Notes: generated by a model from the letters alone, not told the origin. DNA of 16,731 nt from Bdellovibrionales bacterium (GCA_020434645.1 JAGRAK010000007.1:2637-19367), one strand, 5' to 3'; shown: positions 1-9,300, counted from the stretch's first letter. Made by a program: numbers and translations.

Positions 1-534
1 ACCTTGAATTAAAAGATAATTGAGCTGCATGAGTTGCTGAGGCTGTTTATAGCCGCCAAGGCCGAGGCGAACAAAAACAATTTTTTTATCTTTAAGTGCA
101 GGCGACTTTAGCAGTTCTTTTTCGAGGGTTTTAGTCCCAATGGCACTTAGCCAAAAGGCAACAGAGCCTCCTGTTATGCCGACAATAACTTCATTTGGTG
201 CAGGTTTACGAATGGGTGACTCTGAATCGATGTTACCATAGTCGGTGATTTTCAAGCCGGCATGTGAGTTTGAGAGCTCGGTCGAATTATGTTCAGGATT
301 AAATACAAACCCAAGATAAGGGTGAACAGTCATATTTGAGGCCGCGAGGTTCCAGTCACTTTTGCTTTCGTTTTTATAATTATCTTTTATTTCGGCAATG
401 GCTTGGCGTTCTGTGTAGAGCGTTTTAAGAGACGGCAATTTGCCTATATGAATTTTAAGAGCGAGTGCACCAAGCCCTTCGATAATAGAAAGAGAAATAA
501 TCACAAGTAGTAGATATTTAAAAATAGTTTTCAT
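1..534 (-). CDS. membrane-anchored SGNH-hydrolase-like protein, N-terminal part (runs off the left edge)
   Basis: An open reading frame without a stop reaches base 1, giving 178 residues of a longer protein. Residues 1-27 form a positively charged start followed by a hydrophobic helix (YLLLVIISLSII) without a clear cleavage site, so it is probably a signal anchor. After a soluble stretch comes HPYLGFVFNP (71-80), a beta-strand leading into GGSVA (122-126), and RLGLGGYKQPQQLMQL (156-171). This order is the usual layout of SGNH/GDSL-like hydrolases: Ser124 would be the block I nucleophile and the Gly cluster at 158-161 block II. The catalytic Asp/His block lies outside the window, so activity cannot be judged. 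Family members act on esters or acyl groups of glycans and lipids; the substrate here is unknown. An in-frame ATG at 541-543 is an alternative start; neither has a clear Shine-Dalgarno. The 109-bp gap from the upstream AAA+ gene leaves operon membership open. Confidence 0.6.
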   Translation of the reverse strand, partial: MKTIFKYLLLVIISLSIIEGLGALALKIHIGKLPSLKTLYTERQAIAEIKDNYKNESKSDWNLAASNMTVHPYLGFVFNPEHNSTELSNSHAGLKITDYGNIDSESPIRKPAPNEVIVGITGGSVAFWLSAIGTKTLEKELLKSPALKDKKIVFVRLGLGGYKQPQQLMQLNYLLIQG

Positions 535-616
535 TTTCTGCATTTTATATTTTTTCTGAGTACATGTAGACTCGTAATAAATCCTAGTGGAATATATCAA
601 TAAAAGGTAGATTAAT

Positions 617-642
617 GACGCGCAAAGCAGAAATGTCGCGCC
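617..642 (-). terminator. weak hairpin downstream of the AAA+ gene
   Basis: On the minus strand GGCGCG and CGCGTC can form a 6-bp stem (one G-U pair) around a 14-nt loop, about 10 nt after the AAA+ stop codon. Only ATTAATCTACCTTTT follows, so the U-tract is poor. It could end the five-gene operon, but it is a weak terminator on sequence alone. Confidence 0.22.
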
Positions 643-652
643 AACTTCTAAA

Positions 653-2383
653 TTATGGCTTACCGGGGTTTTTGCGAGGCCCAAGTTGCTTGGATCGAGA
701 AATAATCTCTTCAACTTGCTCCACTGACCATTGATTCATTCTTTCTACCGTGAATTGGCTTGCATGGCTTGGCGGAACGCCATCAGAGGAAAGAACGACT
801 TCGATATCGACATTACTGTCCATGTCATAATCGGTGGCGCTGAGTCGAATGACATGCTTGCCAATTAAAATGTATTTAAAAAGCTCGGCAACCTCAATGG
901 AGCTCCCGACTTCTTTTATCGAGGCTTTGCCATATTCAATTTTATTCGACTCCGTCCAAATGTGGCGGGCGGCGGCTTGGTTTTTATTTAATTCGTCAAC
1001 AATGGCACCCACGATTTCTTTTGATTCAACTATGGGTTCATCTGTGGCCACGTCAAATTGGGTTTTTAACATTTTTCGACCGGGAAATTCACGGTCCGAA
1101 AACTGTAGCAATTCGTCTCGTGACAAATCATGGGCGATTTTTAACCATTTGAGCGATTTATTTTCGCCCTGTTGTTCTATGATGGCTTCAATCACATCGC
1201 CGTCTTTAATTTCACCCGAAGACAACATTCTGGCCATTGTCTGGGTCACGGTGAGTGTTATAATGTCATTGAGTTCACGGGCGCCGTTTCTAAAGTCGGT
1301 TCGTTGGTCGATCAACCACCTTTTCGTTTCTTTCGAGAGGTGAAATGCGAATTTATTCTCGGCACGCTCAAATATTCTCTTTTGTACACCGGCCAATTGG
1401 ATGTCCGCAATTTTTAAAAATTCTTCGTCTCCCAAGTGCAAGAATTGAATTATTTTTAACCAGCGATTGATGAATTCAGGCTTGTACTTTTCTTTTAGGG
1501 CCTTTACGTAGGCGTCACCAATCATGGTTCGCAGCTTTATGTCCAGTCGTCCGGTTAAGTCCAGATCTTCTGCTGTCAGAATTTCACCGCGCTCTTGGCG
1601 CAAGCGAATGGCCTCTTTTTTCTGATCAATTATTTTTTCAACTTCTTTTGCGCCGAGGTTGCTGGTGCCAAAAATCAGTGTTTTGCGCATAAATGTTTCG
1701 GTGTTGTCGCCCATTGTGGCTTTGCCATTGTCGAGAATGCCAAGCAATAGGTTGAAAGCTTCATCTGACATCTTTTCGAGCTCGTCAAACAGTACGATAT
1801 TCAGCTCGATTGTTTTCCCGTTTTTGAATTCTATCGTGATTCGGCGAGTGGCCAGTTCATCGGGATGAAGGGCGGGCTGATCGCCGTAACCCTTATAGCC
1901 GGCCGTCGTTCCGATCAGGCGACTGACTTCGTGACCGAATTGCATCTCGCCGCCATCTATACGAATAAGGTGAAAGTCGGGATTTCCTTTTAGGAGTTTT
2001 ACCAGGGCGCGCACCAGTTCGGTTTTACCGACCCCGGTTGGGCCGGTGAAAAGTAACGATCCGAAAGGTTTTTTCGGATCGTTTAGGGTGGCCAGTACTA
2101 TTTCAAACGCTTTTGACATGGTTTCAATTGCATAATCTTGTCCTACGATGTCATCTTTTAATCCGCTCACCAGGTCATGAATCCATTCATTTTGTTTTGT
2201 TGTATCGAGGGGTCTGACATCGGTTGCGGAGAGCGCTTTTTGGCAGGCGTTAAGATAATGAATGGGGTCGCGAACGGCAGAGTGTGGCGCGCTGGTGGTT
2301 GTGGCATCAGCGGCAAAGGCAAATGGACTGCCGACCAGAAAAATCGAAATAATGAATTTGGCGGTATTGTAAAATAAACGCAT
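653..2383 (-). CDS. exported single-module ClpB-type AAA+ ATPase
   Basis: A 576-residue protein with a complete Clp/Hsp100 D2-type AAA+ module. It has IVGQDYAI (79-86), Walker A GPTGVGKT (114-121), the aromatic pore-loop pattern GYKGY (162-166), Walker B IVLFDE (196-201), sensor 1 Asn242 in GTSN, PEFINR with the arginine finger (302-307) and sensor 2 GAR (367-369). All key residues are present, so an active, substrate-threading hexamer is plausible. There is no N-domain, no first AAA module and no obvious ClpP-docking IGF/IGL loop, which points to ClpB-like remodelling rather than protease feeding. Residues 400-576 match nothing I recognise. The oddity is residues 1-24: Arg/Lys, hydrophobic core IISIFLVG, then AFA|AD, a textbook signal peptide. 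A lone ClpB-like module behind a signal peptide recalls eukaryotic torsins. GAGGT precedes the ATG by 6 nt, and the upstream gene's TGA lies just inside it, so translation is probably coupled. Last gene of the operon. Confidence 0.85.
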   Translation of the reverse strand: MRLFYNTAKFIISIFLVGSPFAFAADATTTSAPHSAVRDPIHYLNACQKALSATDVRPLDTTKQNEWIHDLVSGLKDDIVGQDYAIETMSKAFEIVLATLNDPKKPFGSLLFTGPTGVGKTELVRALVKLLKGNPDFHLIRIDGGEMQFGHEVSRLIGTTAGYKGYGDQPALHPDELATRRITIEFKNGKTIELNIVLFDELEKMSDEAFNLLLGILDNGKATMGDNTETFMRKTLIFGTSNLGAKEVEKIIDQKKEAIRLRQERGEILTAEDLDLTGRLDIKLRTMIGDAYVKALKEKYKPEFINRWLKIIQFLHLGDEEFLKIADIQLAGVQKRIFERAENKFAFHLSKETKRWLIDQRTDFRNGARELNDIITLTVTQTMARMLSSGEIKDGDVIEAIIEQQGENKSLKWLKIAHDLSRDELLQFSDREFPGRKMLKTQFDVATDEPIVESKEIVGAIVDELNKNQAAARHIWTESNKIEYGKASIKEVGSSIEVAELFKYILIGKHVIRLSATDYDMDSNVDIEVVLSSDGVPPSHASQFTVERMNQWSVEQVEEIISRSKQLGPRKNPGKP

Positions 2384-2391
2384 AACTGACC

Positions 2392-3348
2392 TCAGTATGT
2401 TATCACGACATATTCAGAAATATGACGGTTGAAGCGATTAACCCCCGGGCCACCAGGCTCGTTCGCCGCAGATTTCATTATTTTTTTAAATGCATCATCG
2501 ATTTCATTTTCGAATGAATAATCTAAATTTGAAAAAACATTTTGAATTTCGCTGTTATTTTCAAGATGGCAGCCATGGAGGGCAAAGTGATTTGGCTTTT
2601 CATTGGAGCCCACCCCGTAATCACTCCCGACGCATTCTACTAAGAGATCTTTTGCCACAAAATTTACTTTGTAAAGTCGCGCCTGTTGATTTGGTTTGCG
2701 AATATTCCAAGATAATGTGAGATCCTCGATTGCAGAGTTTACGCACCAAGTGTTACCGGGTAGCAGACATCCCTTGTGAAAGCGCTCATATGTTAGACCA
2801 TTAATTTCAGTGGGCAAAATATTGAGCCACTGGGCGAGAGATGTTGTGATTTTATCATCCGCAATTTTTTCCATGAAAATTGGGGGTCGTGTCGCGGTTT
2901 TTGGTACATATTGATTGCGCTCTTCGGTCTGAACTGGGTAGGCGGGGCTTGATGAGTAGGTGGATCTGGGTACGGGTTTACTCGATCGGCAATCGGCCAT
3001 GGCTTCGCCAATATCTGTCGAGCTGTCGGTGCTCTTATTTTTTCTGAGGGTTTTGAGCGCGCAATTTTGTAAACTTGTATCCGAATATTTTAAAATACAC
3101 AATTGGATCGCGTCTTCATAGTATCCGCCATATTGTTCTTGATTGTAAACGGCGCAGTCGATGACATCGTCGGGGTAGTTTTCGCAAACCTCACGCGCTT
3201 CAAGCTCGGTCGGTATATCGAGTCGAATTTGATTTGTCGCAATGCAATCCGTGGTGTTGTTACGTCGATAAACGTCGGCGCGAGAATCAACGACACGGCC
3301 AAAAGTTACGGCCATTAAAATAATCAGGAATATTTTATTACCTTTCAT
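2392..3348 (-). CDS. exported cysteine-rich protein of unknown function
   Basis: 318 residues, family not recognised. A signal peptide (KIFLIILMAVTFGRVV, likely cut after SRA at about residue 24) suggests export. The mature part has ten cysteines in two blocks: six at 35, 55, 65, 84, 96 and 120, and four at 194, 202, 239 and 260. A Pro/Ser/Thr-rich linker (about 121-158) separates them. An even number of Cys in an exported protein suggests up to five disulfides and two small domains. The N-terminal block has a loose Cys-x9-Cys pattern, repeated with spacings of 9 and 11, and looks helical. The start overlaps the end of the upstream gene by 11 bp, and the stop lies 8 bp before the AAA+ start, so it belongs to the same transcript. 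The Shine-Dalgarno is weak (GAGATGG), consistent with coupled translation. A secreted partner or substrate of the operon's ATPase is a guess from context. Confidence 0.65.
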   Translation of the reverse strand: MKGNKIFLIILMAVTFGRVVDSRADVYRRNNTTDCIATNQIRLDIPTELEAREVCENYPDDVIDCAVYNQEQYGGYYEDAIQLCILKYSDTSLQNCALKTLRKNKSTDSSTDIGEAMADCRSSKPVPRSTYSSSPAYPVQTEERNQYVPKTATRPPIFMEKIADDKITTSLAQWLNILPTEINGLTYERFHKGCLLPGNTWCVNSAIEDLTLSWNIRKPNQQARLYKVNFVAKDLLVECVGSDYGVGSNEKPNHFALHGCHLENNSEIQNVFSNLDYSFENEIDDAFKKIMKSAANEPGGPGVNRFNRHISEYVVITY

Positions 3349-4993
3349 TAACCATCTCGCTTGTTGATTGATTTGTTATTCCTTGCTGGGGCAATGGTTC
3401 AATTTCGGCCTCAACTTTTTGTAAGTGATCCATTAATGACTGGGTGGCCGAAGAAAGTTTTTCAAATTGTGAAGGGTTAAGGGTGTTGTTAGCCCTTGCC
3501 GCCACGATGGCCTCAATGGCAGTGCCGAGTACGGTTTGTTCTTCTTTGAGTTGTTCGAGCTGGGTTATGGTTACATTTACAAGTGTCTCGGCCGTGGCCT
3601 TGCCACTTCTGAGATCAAGAAGTTTTTTATTGATGTCGTTGGCGCTCTCTTGATCCAAATGTTGGCTGTTGGCCTGAAGGTATGACTCTAACACCTGAAC
3701 ATGGATGCCAAACTGCAGGGAGATCGCTTCAAGTTCACCTTTAACTTCAATTAACTTGTTAAAGACATCGGGTAGTTGAGACCTGTAGGTATTGATGGCA
3801 TCGTGTACATTTTCTGGGATTTCGTACCGAGCCTTGTTTTTATCCATGGATAGAATTCGACCAAGCGTATAAATGGGTTCACCCATTGCGCGGGTGCGTT
3901 TGTTCCAATCAATCATCACTTGACTGCGAAAGGCATCGGAGAGCGCCATGTACTGTTGTAATTGATTGCCGTAAACAAATAATGATTTTTGAACATCATC
4001 TGACTTTGTGCTTATGGGAATCATCGGTAGAGCGGCGGTGATCATCGCGAGTTCTACACGTGTTTGTAAAACTCCTAAGTCGGCAAATTCGCTATCAATA
4101 AATAAGTCGGCATCTCCGTCTTTCTCGCTTATAAGGCCAGCCTTTTTCAGGGCGCGACGGTTACTCGAATTCATAAGCCATAGCTGCAAACGCCCGAGGT
4201 GAGTGCGAGGTGCAGTGAAAAAATAAGTTAAGAAGCCAGAGGCCGCGGTTGCAGCGCCTGCTGCGGCAAGCGGTATAATGCCGGGGTCAGAGACACCCGA
4301 CATCATGGCCACTTGCGCGGCACCGTAGGTCACTGCGGCAGTTGTCACACCAGCAAGAGAAGTCATAAATAAAGCCGATCGTGTGCTACGTGTAGCGCCA
4401 TCAACGGCCAGTCTTGCTCCGAACGGGAGCGAGAGCCTGATAAGCTCGGCAATCTGCTTTTTTTGTTCAATATTTTCCAGTAGTGATTTTCGTGTGGCAA
4501 CATACTGGTCGGGAGAATTGAAAAATGCTTTTTTAGAATTGATTTCAATTTCGTCATCGGGAATTTCAGCCGCGTCGAGTTTGAATTTTTCGACAAGGTA
4601 ATTCCAGGTCGATGTGGCAATAGCCCCCTGGAGCTGTATGCTTCTTTCGGCGGTGCCGCTGAGTACGTCGGTCAGTCGTTTTTTATCGCTGTCGGTGATT
4701 GTTTCGTAAAAAACGCCTTTTGTGTTGGCGATATTTTGAAAGCCGTTTTGGCTTAAGGCATGGCCAAGTGCGCGAAAGTACACTTGCGTAAATAAAAGAG
4801 GGTGTTTGCGGGTGAATTTATCAATCATGGTGTGGGTCACAAATCCCACGGGCTTATAGGAGGAACTCGTGGGGTTTGTTAAATATGTTATGCACGCCGA
4901 AGATGTGCCTTGGGCGAAACTGGCGAGTGGATTCAACACAAAAGCCGAAATCAGCAAAATATTTTTTAATTTTATTTGTATCGCGCTTCTCAT
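3338..4993 (-). CDS. exported helical protein with central membrane hairpin, related to the next upstream gene product
   Basis: 551 residues, almost entirely helical. Residues 1-27 look like a signal peptide ending in SFA|QG. Two hydrophobic helices at about 206-231 and 238-261, joined by a Pro/Gly turn, form a likely membrane hairpin, so both soluble halves should face the same side. The C-terminal half (about 395-535) is predicted coiled coil. It contains LLDLRSGKATAETLVNV (458-474), which aligns by eye with LTDITSGIAIAETFINV in the product of the preceding gene; both sit about 55 residues after a similar helix. TelA family proteins have a comparable RLHDLR segment, so a remote TelA or XpaC-like relationship is possible but unproven. 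A strong GAGGAG (5003-5008) lies 9 nt before the ATG. The gene follows its neighbour by 32 bp and overlaps the next one by 11 bp. Function unknown; the hairpin could anchor the exported complex to the inner membrane. Confidence 0.6.
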   Translation of the reverse strand: MRSAIQIKLKNILLISAFVLNPLASFAQGTSSACITYLTNPTSSSYKPVGFVTHTMIDKFTRKHPLLFTQVYFRALGHALSQNGFQNIANTKGVFYETITDSDKKRLTDVLSGTAERSIQLQGAIATSTWNYLVEKFKLDAAEIPDDEIEINSKKAFFNSPDQYVATRKSLLENIEQKKQIAELIRLSLPFGARLAVDGATRSTRSALFMTSLAGVTTAAVTYGAAQVAMMSGVSDPGIIPLAAAGAATAASGFLTYFFTAPRTHLGRLQLWLMNSSNRRALKKAGLISEKDGDADLFIDSEFADLGVLQTRVELAMITAALPMIPISTKSDDVQKSLFVYGNQLQQYMALSDAFRSQVMIDWNKRTRAMGEPIYTLGRILSMDKNKARYEIPENVHDAINTYRSQLPDVFNKLIEVKGELEAISLQFGIHVQVLESYLQANSQHLDQESANDINKKLLDLRSGKATAETLVNVTITQLEQLKEEQTVLGTAIEAIVAARANNTLNPSQFEKLSSATQSLMDHLQKVEAEIEPLPQQGITNQSTSEMVNER

Positions 4994-5025
4994 ATGTCAA
5001 ATCTCCTCGATAGTCTCATCATCTA

Positions 5026-6372
5026 TTATGGCTGTGTCGTGCCGTTATTTGGTTGATCGGCATTCTGCGCACGAGCCTGGGCCGTAATGTCGGTGTAAGT
5101 GTCACGGGCCTTTGCAAGTGCTTCGGCCAGGACTATCTCATGTGCACGTCGACTTTGTTGTACCAGTATGGTCTCGGTGACCATGCGGCCTAATGCCTCG
5201 GTGTCTTCTTCAATGGATTTCAGTTCTTGACGTTGGCGATTTTCAACCGAAGTGCGCATTCTCGCATTGAGTTGGTCGATCATGGCCGAACGGTAATTGT
5301 CTATGTTTTGTAATGCTTGTTCGGTTCGCTCTTGGCGCGCCAGTGCATTGTTCAACTCGGCCTGGGCACCAATAATGGCCACGTTGTAATAAAGTGCACG
5401 TTTTATACCGGCAATAAGGTCATAATGATTGTCTTTGATGACTTCCCAAACATTGATAAATGTTTCGGCTATGGCGATACCCGATGTGATATCCGTTAAA
5501 CGACGATCGTAACGTACAAAAGCTTTTCGAACCTGATCTTTTGTATACTCATCATTTATGGAAGCCAGTATACCGTCGCGCATTTGCATAATGGCAGTAC
5601 CTTGTTGGGCGAGAAGTTCAAGGGCATCGCGAGTTTTACGATATCGGGCCTGTATTTCATCAATGTATCGAACATCTTTTTCAAATTGCTCGAGGTTTCC
5701 GGCCAGCAGGCGTTGAATATCCGATAAAAATCTCTTGTCAGTTAAGAATGAGGCAAACATGTCACGCGTGAAACGAAAACGATTGGCCAACAGGCGCGCA
5801 GAGCTTTCAACGTCTTTAAAGGCCTCTGAAAATTCACCCGACAATAACTTTTGCATGGTGGATTTTTGATCCTGACTCAATAGTTCGGACATTCGTGCTG
5901 CCAGGCGGTCAAGGGTTGCACTTGTTTCGTCTACCTTGTCGGCGCTTGGTGCCTGCGCACCCATTTTTGGCATATCTAAAAATGGATTGGATTTTGATAA
6001 GTCGGGTCCGAGCATACTCATTTCAATATTGCCGTAATCCTCAAGAAAAGAAATGGCAAGAGAGGTACGAAAGGCGTCGGTCTTTCGGGCATCGAGAGAT
6101 GAGTAGCCGGGCATGACATTGGCCGCAAAAAATGCGGTCATGTTTGTTCCCAAGCTCGACAGAACCCGTTTGTCTTCGACAAAGGTAACCTGCTGCGGAA
6201 AATTTTGACCTTCTTGTTTTTTGGTACCCAGGGCTTCGAGGTCTTTGACCGGAAATTCGCTGAGTGCGGCAATACAGTCGGCCTTGCTGCCTTCCGTAGC
6301 GGAGGTGTCGATCGCCATCGCCGGCGTGCCCATGCACGAAATGAGTAGTGTGAATATATAAATTTGTTTCAT
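5026..6372 (-). CDS. exported TelA-like helical protein
   Basis: 448 residues. The N-terminus (IYIFTLLISCMGTPAMA) is a signal peptide, probably cut after AMA at residue 20. LISC at 10-13 also fits a lipobox, but the preceding stretch is short for a lipoprotein. Residues 150-435 are long amphipathic helices. The segment RYDRRLTDITSGIAIAETF followed by IKDNHYDLIAGIKRAL (287-326) recalls the RLHDLR and QNN...LVEKI region of TelA/KlaA (toxic anion resistance) proteins. The following NNALARQ...TEQALQNI...LNARM has the spacing of the TelA C-terminal part. I saw this by eye only, and TelA proteins are normally cytoplasmic, so a signal peptide here would be unusual. AGGAGAAGG (core at 6379-6382) gives a strong Shine-Dalgarno. 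It lies 12 bp after the large Gly-rich gene, with 32 bp to the next, within one operon. The alternative is an unrelated coiled-coil scaffold. Confidence 0.55.
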   Translation of the reverse strand: MKQIYIFTLLISCMGTPAMAIDTSATEGSKADCIAALSEFPVKDLEALGTKKQEGQNFPQQVTFVEDKRVLSSLGTNMTAFFAANVMPGYSSLDARKTDAFRTSLAISFLEDYGNIEMSMLGPDLSKSNPFLDMPKMGAQAPSADKVDETSATLDRLAARMSELLSQDQKSTMQKLLSGEFSEAFKDVESSARLLANRFRFTRDMFASFLTDKRFLSDIQRLLAGNLEQFEKDVRYIDEIQARYRKTRDALELLAQQGTAIMQMRDGILASINDEYTKDQVRKAFVRYDRRLTDITSGIAIAETFINVWEVIKDNHYDLIAGIKRALYYNVAIIGAQAELNNALARQERTEQALQNIDNYRSAMIDQLNARMRTSVENRQRQELKSIEEDTEALGRMVTETILVQQSRRAHEIVLAEALAKARDTYTDITAQARAQNADQPNNGTTQP

Positions 6373-6384
6373 AACCTTCTCCTA

Positions 6385-9300
6385 TTAAGGGTTCGTTTTC
6401 TTTAAAAGTTTAAGGCACTCTTCTGCCGGTATTAAATAATCATTTCTTTCTTTAGCAACGGCAGCGTGCACGTCACTCGCGCGCGTGAGCCTTTGTTTTT
6501 TTTCTTCCATAAGTGCGGCTTGATCGTTCTCGCCACGCAAACGCGCAGATGGCTCGACCTTAGCCGATCCGTTTGTAGAAAGCACTTTTGATAGGGCGCC
6601 TTGCGTAAAGCTCTCTAAAATATTTTCACGCTTATCTTTTGAGGTGCGCGTGGCCTTAGCCATGTCTTTAAGCTGGGCCTTAACCAAATCAATTTCGGAG
6701 TCTTCATATACATTATGAATTAATCTTTCTATCAGCTCGTTGGTCACTTCCGATACCTGGTAGTTTTTACCGGTTCCGAAAACGAGCCCCAGTGTATACG
6801 CGTAAATGTTTTCACCAACTGATACGCTGTATTTAGAAAATGTTTTAAGGTCATGTATAAAGTTGATCCATAGGCGACCTTCCTTGCTGTCAAGGCGCAA
6901 ATGAACTTGCCCATAGGGAAAATTCGCAACACGGGTCAATACGTCGAGTTTTTTCCAAAGTGTTTCTTTGTCCAGTTGGCTTTTAAAATTATATGGACGG
7001 ATACCCAATTGTTCGTGCACGATTTCGTGCAATATGGACTTCATCAATGCGTCGGCAAATGCCATGGGCTCAAGTCCGCGAAAAGATTTAAATTGCTCGG
7101 GGATTTTGTTATTTTGCGCAAATTCACCTAGCAGCACTGAATTTAACATTTGGAGTTTGGTATCAAGATGCAAGCCAGAGTCGAACGCGGTTTGAAACTC
7201 TTCACTGAGTACAAACTGTGGGTCTTGAATTTTATTTTCAGCAATTGACACAGATACGACGGAAGTGCGGGTTGTGTCGACAGAGCGTTGAATTTTAAGA
7301 TTGCCGACAGTCCATTTTTTAAACACCGTACCGCTGACTTTTTGCGGGTTGAAGGTGTAATTAATAAACAGGTTGGTTTCGGGTGCATGGGCTTGAGATT
7401 CCAGCAATAATTTCTCTGCGGCTTTTGTTATATCGGTGTTTTTTGGCACTCCCCATAATCGAGTTTGTTGCACTTGAATTTCACTTACACCCATAAATTC
7501 ATCTACGTCACCATCGATATGTTCATCAAAAATGGCCACATCTTTGCGCAATTCATCGACATAGTTTTTGGTACTAGAATAGGGCACCGTAATATCTTCG
7601 TTTTCGATAGGGGTTGGAGTAACCAGTCGCGCGATACTCTCTTCGCTTGAATTTTGCGTGTCGATGATGAAAATGCGGATTCCAAATCTTCGAGCGGCAT
7701 CAATGACCTCATTGGGGCTCAATAGATCTTGGGTTCTTTGTTTGCCTATAGGTGTTGAGACGGGATTGCCCATCACAATTATGGTTTTATTTCTATAGCC
7801 CGAAAAAAAAGTGTTCCATTCGTCAATTTTAAAGTTCAGATTAAAAAATCCATAATAGTTAAAATCCCAGATGTCCATTTTTAAATGCCGCATCTTTGCC
7901 GTGTACTTGAGAGCTTCAAGAACTTGGTCGTCAAGACTGTGGTTGGCCACTAACAGAATGTCGGAATCGCTATTGTATTTGAAGGTCTGGGCGACGCGAA
8001 GAGTGAAGGGGTTGTATTGAATACGTCTTATTGTATCGGGTTTTAAAATTGATTCTAAATGCAGCTCTGGGTATAAAATGGCCTCTGAGTAGGGGGTTGC
8101 GCCCTCTCGTACACCGATAACGGCGTCAATGATCATTTCTTCGCCAGGCTTTAGCCCTTGTAGGGCTTGGTCAAAACCTGTGGCATTATCGGCCACGGCG
8201 CTTTTATTTTTGTCTAATATTGCAAAGGCCTCTTTTTCAAGCTCTCCGCCTTCGCGCCTTAGTCGAGTAAATGCACGACGGTTTTTACCGTTGATCGCAC
8301 CGATGGTTTGCTCCGAAACGTTTTTCACTTTAAATAACACTCGGGTCATTTCGCCTTCAGCAATAGACTGCAAGCCGTTCAATGGCGTAATTTCAATGGG
8401 GTAGCGAATTTTCAAATTTGTGCTCGAAGAATCGTTGAAGCCTTTAAAGTCGCGCTCTACTCTTTCAACCCGTGCGCGCGGTTTAAGTGTGTCGCTTGTG
8501 CTGAGTAGCCCTTCTTCTAGGCGCGGTAATTCCGCAAGGTAGAAGGCCAGGGTTTCTTTACTAAAAGTATAGGATTCGCCAGGATTGAGCACCACGGGAA
8601 CGCTGATTTCAATTCCTTTTGAGCGTATCCAGGCACTGTTGTCTGAAACATAAAGAATCATTTTTTGATATTTGGGCGATGGGCTGTAGCCACTGTTGGT
8701 GACCGTGAGATTAGAAATCGTAATGGATTCTCCCGGTTCATAAAATCCATTGTTATTCAAATCACCGGTGAGTTTGTATCCGGGTTGCAATATTAAATTA
8801 TAAGGACCGTCATATTTATGTTCGACTCCGGATTCATCAATAATAATATATTGGGACTTACCGGGCTTTGAATCTTTACCGCGGCTAACATATCCGGGAC
8901 TGCTGCGCCCGGAACTACCATCACGACCATCAGACCCACCAGATTCATAACGTGTGGTGTACACGGGTTCATCGTGAGAATGAACTTGATGTGAACCTAC
9001 GGCCTCACCCTTGCTATTGTACGTCGTTTCGGTCCGATAGACGGGTCGAGTGCCGGTTTGTTCTTGCCACGTGCATGAGCTGCCGCCACGGCCTCCGCGG
9101 CCGCCACTTCCCGGGCCGTGGCCGGTGCCGGGGGTGCCGCCATTGTTTCCGCAGACATTGACCTGTTCTAAAAGCATGGCGAGGTCGTTGTCGTGAATAT
9201 CAACTCTTAGATTTATAATACCGCCATCGGCGGCATTCCCGCCGCTAGTAGACGCACCTTCGTCGCCGCCGTCTCCACCGTCTGTACCATCTGTTCCAGG

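Noticed and set aside
544..652. Promoter for the SGNH-like gene (TTGATA with TATTAC)
   Set aside because: The spacer is 15 bp and the -10 matches only 4 of 6, too weak to list.
834..1343. Plus-strand open frame of 169 codons opposite the AAA+ gene
   Set aside because: It is the antisense of a gene with intact AAA+ motifs; its translation has no recognisable domain and no ribosome site.
6336..6338. Lipoprotein signal in the TelA-like protein (LISC, Cys13)
   Set aside because: Only twelve residues precede the Cys, short for a lipoprotein signal, and a good AMA cleavage site follows at residue 20. Kept as an alternative in the gene entry only.
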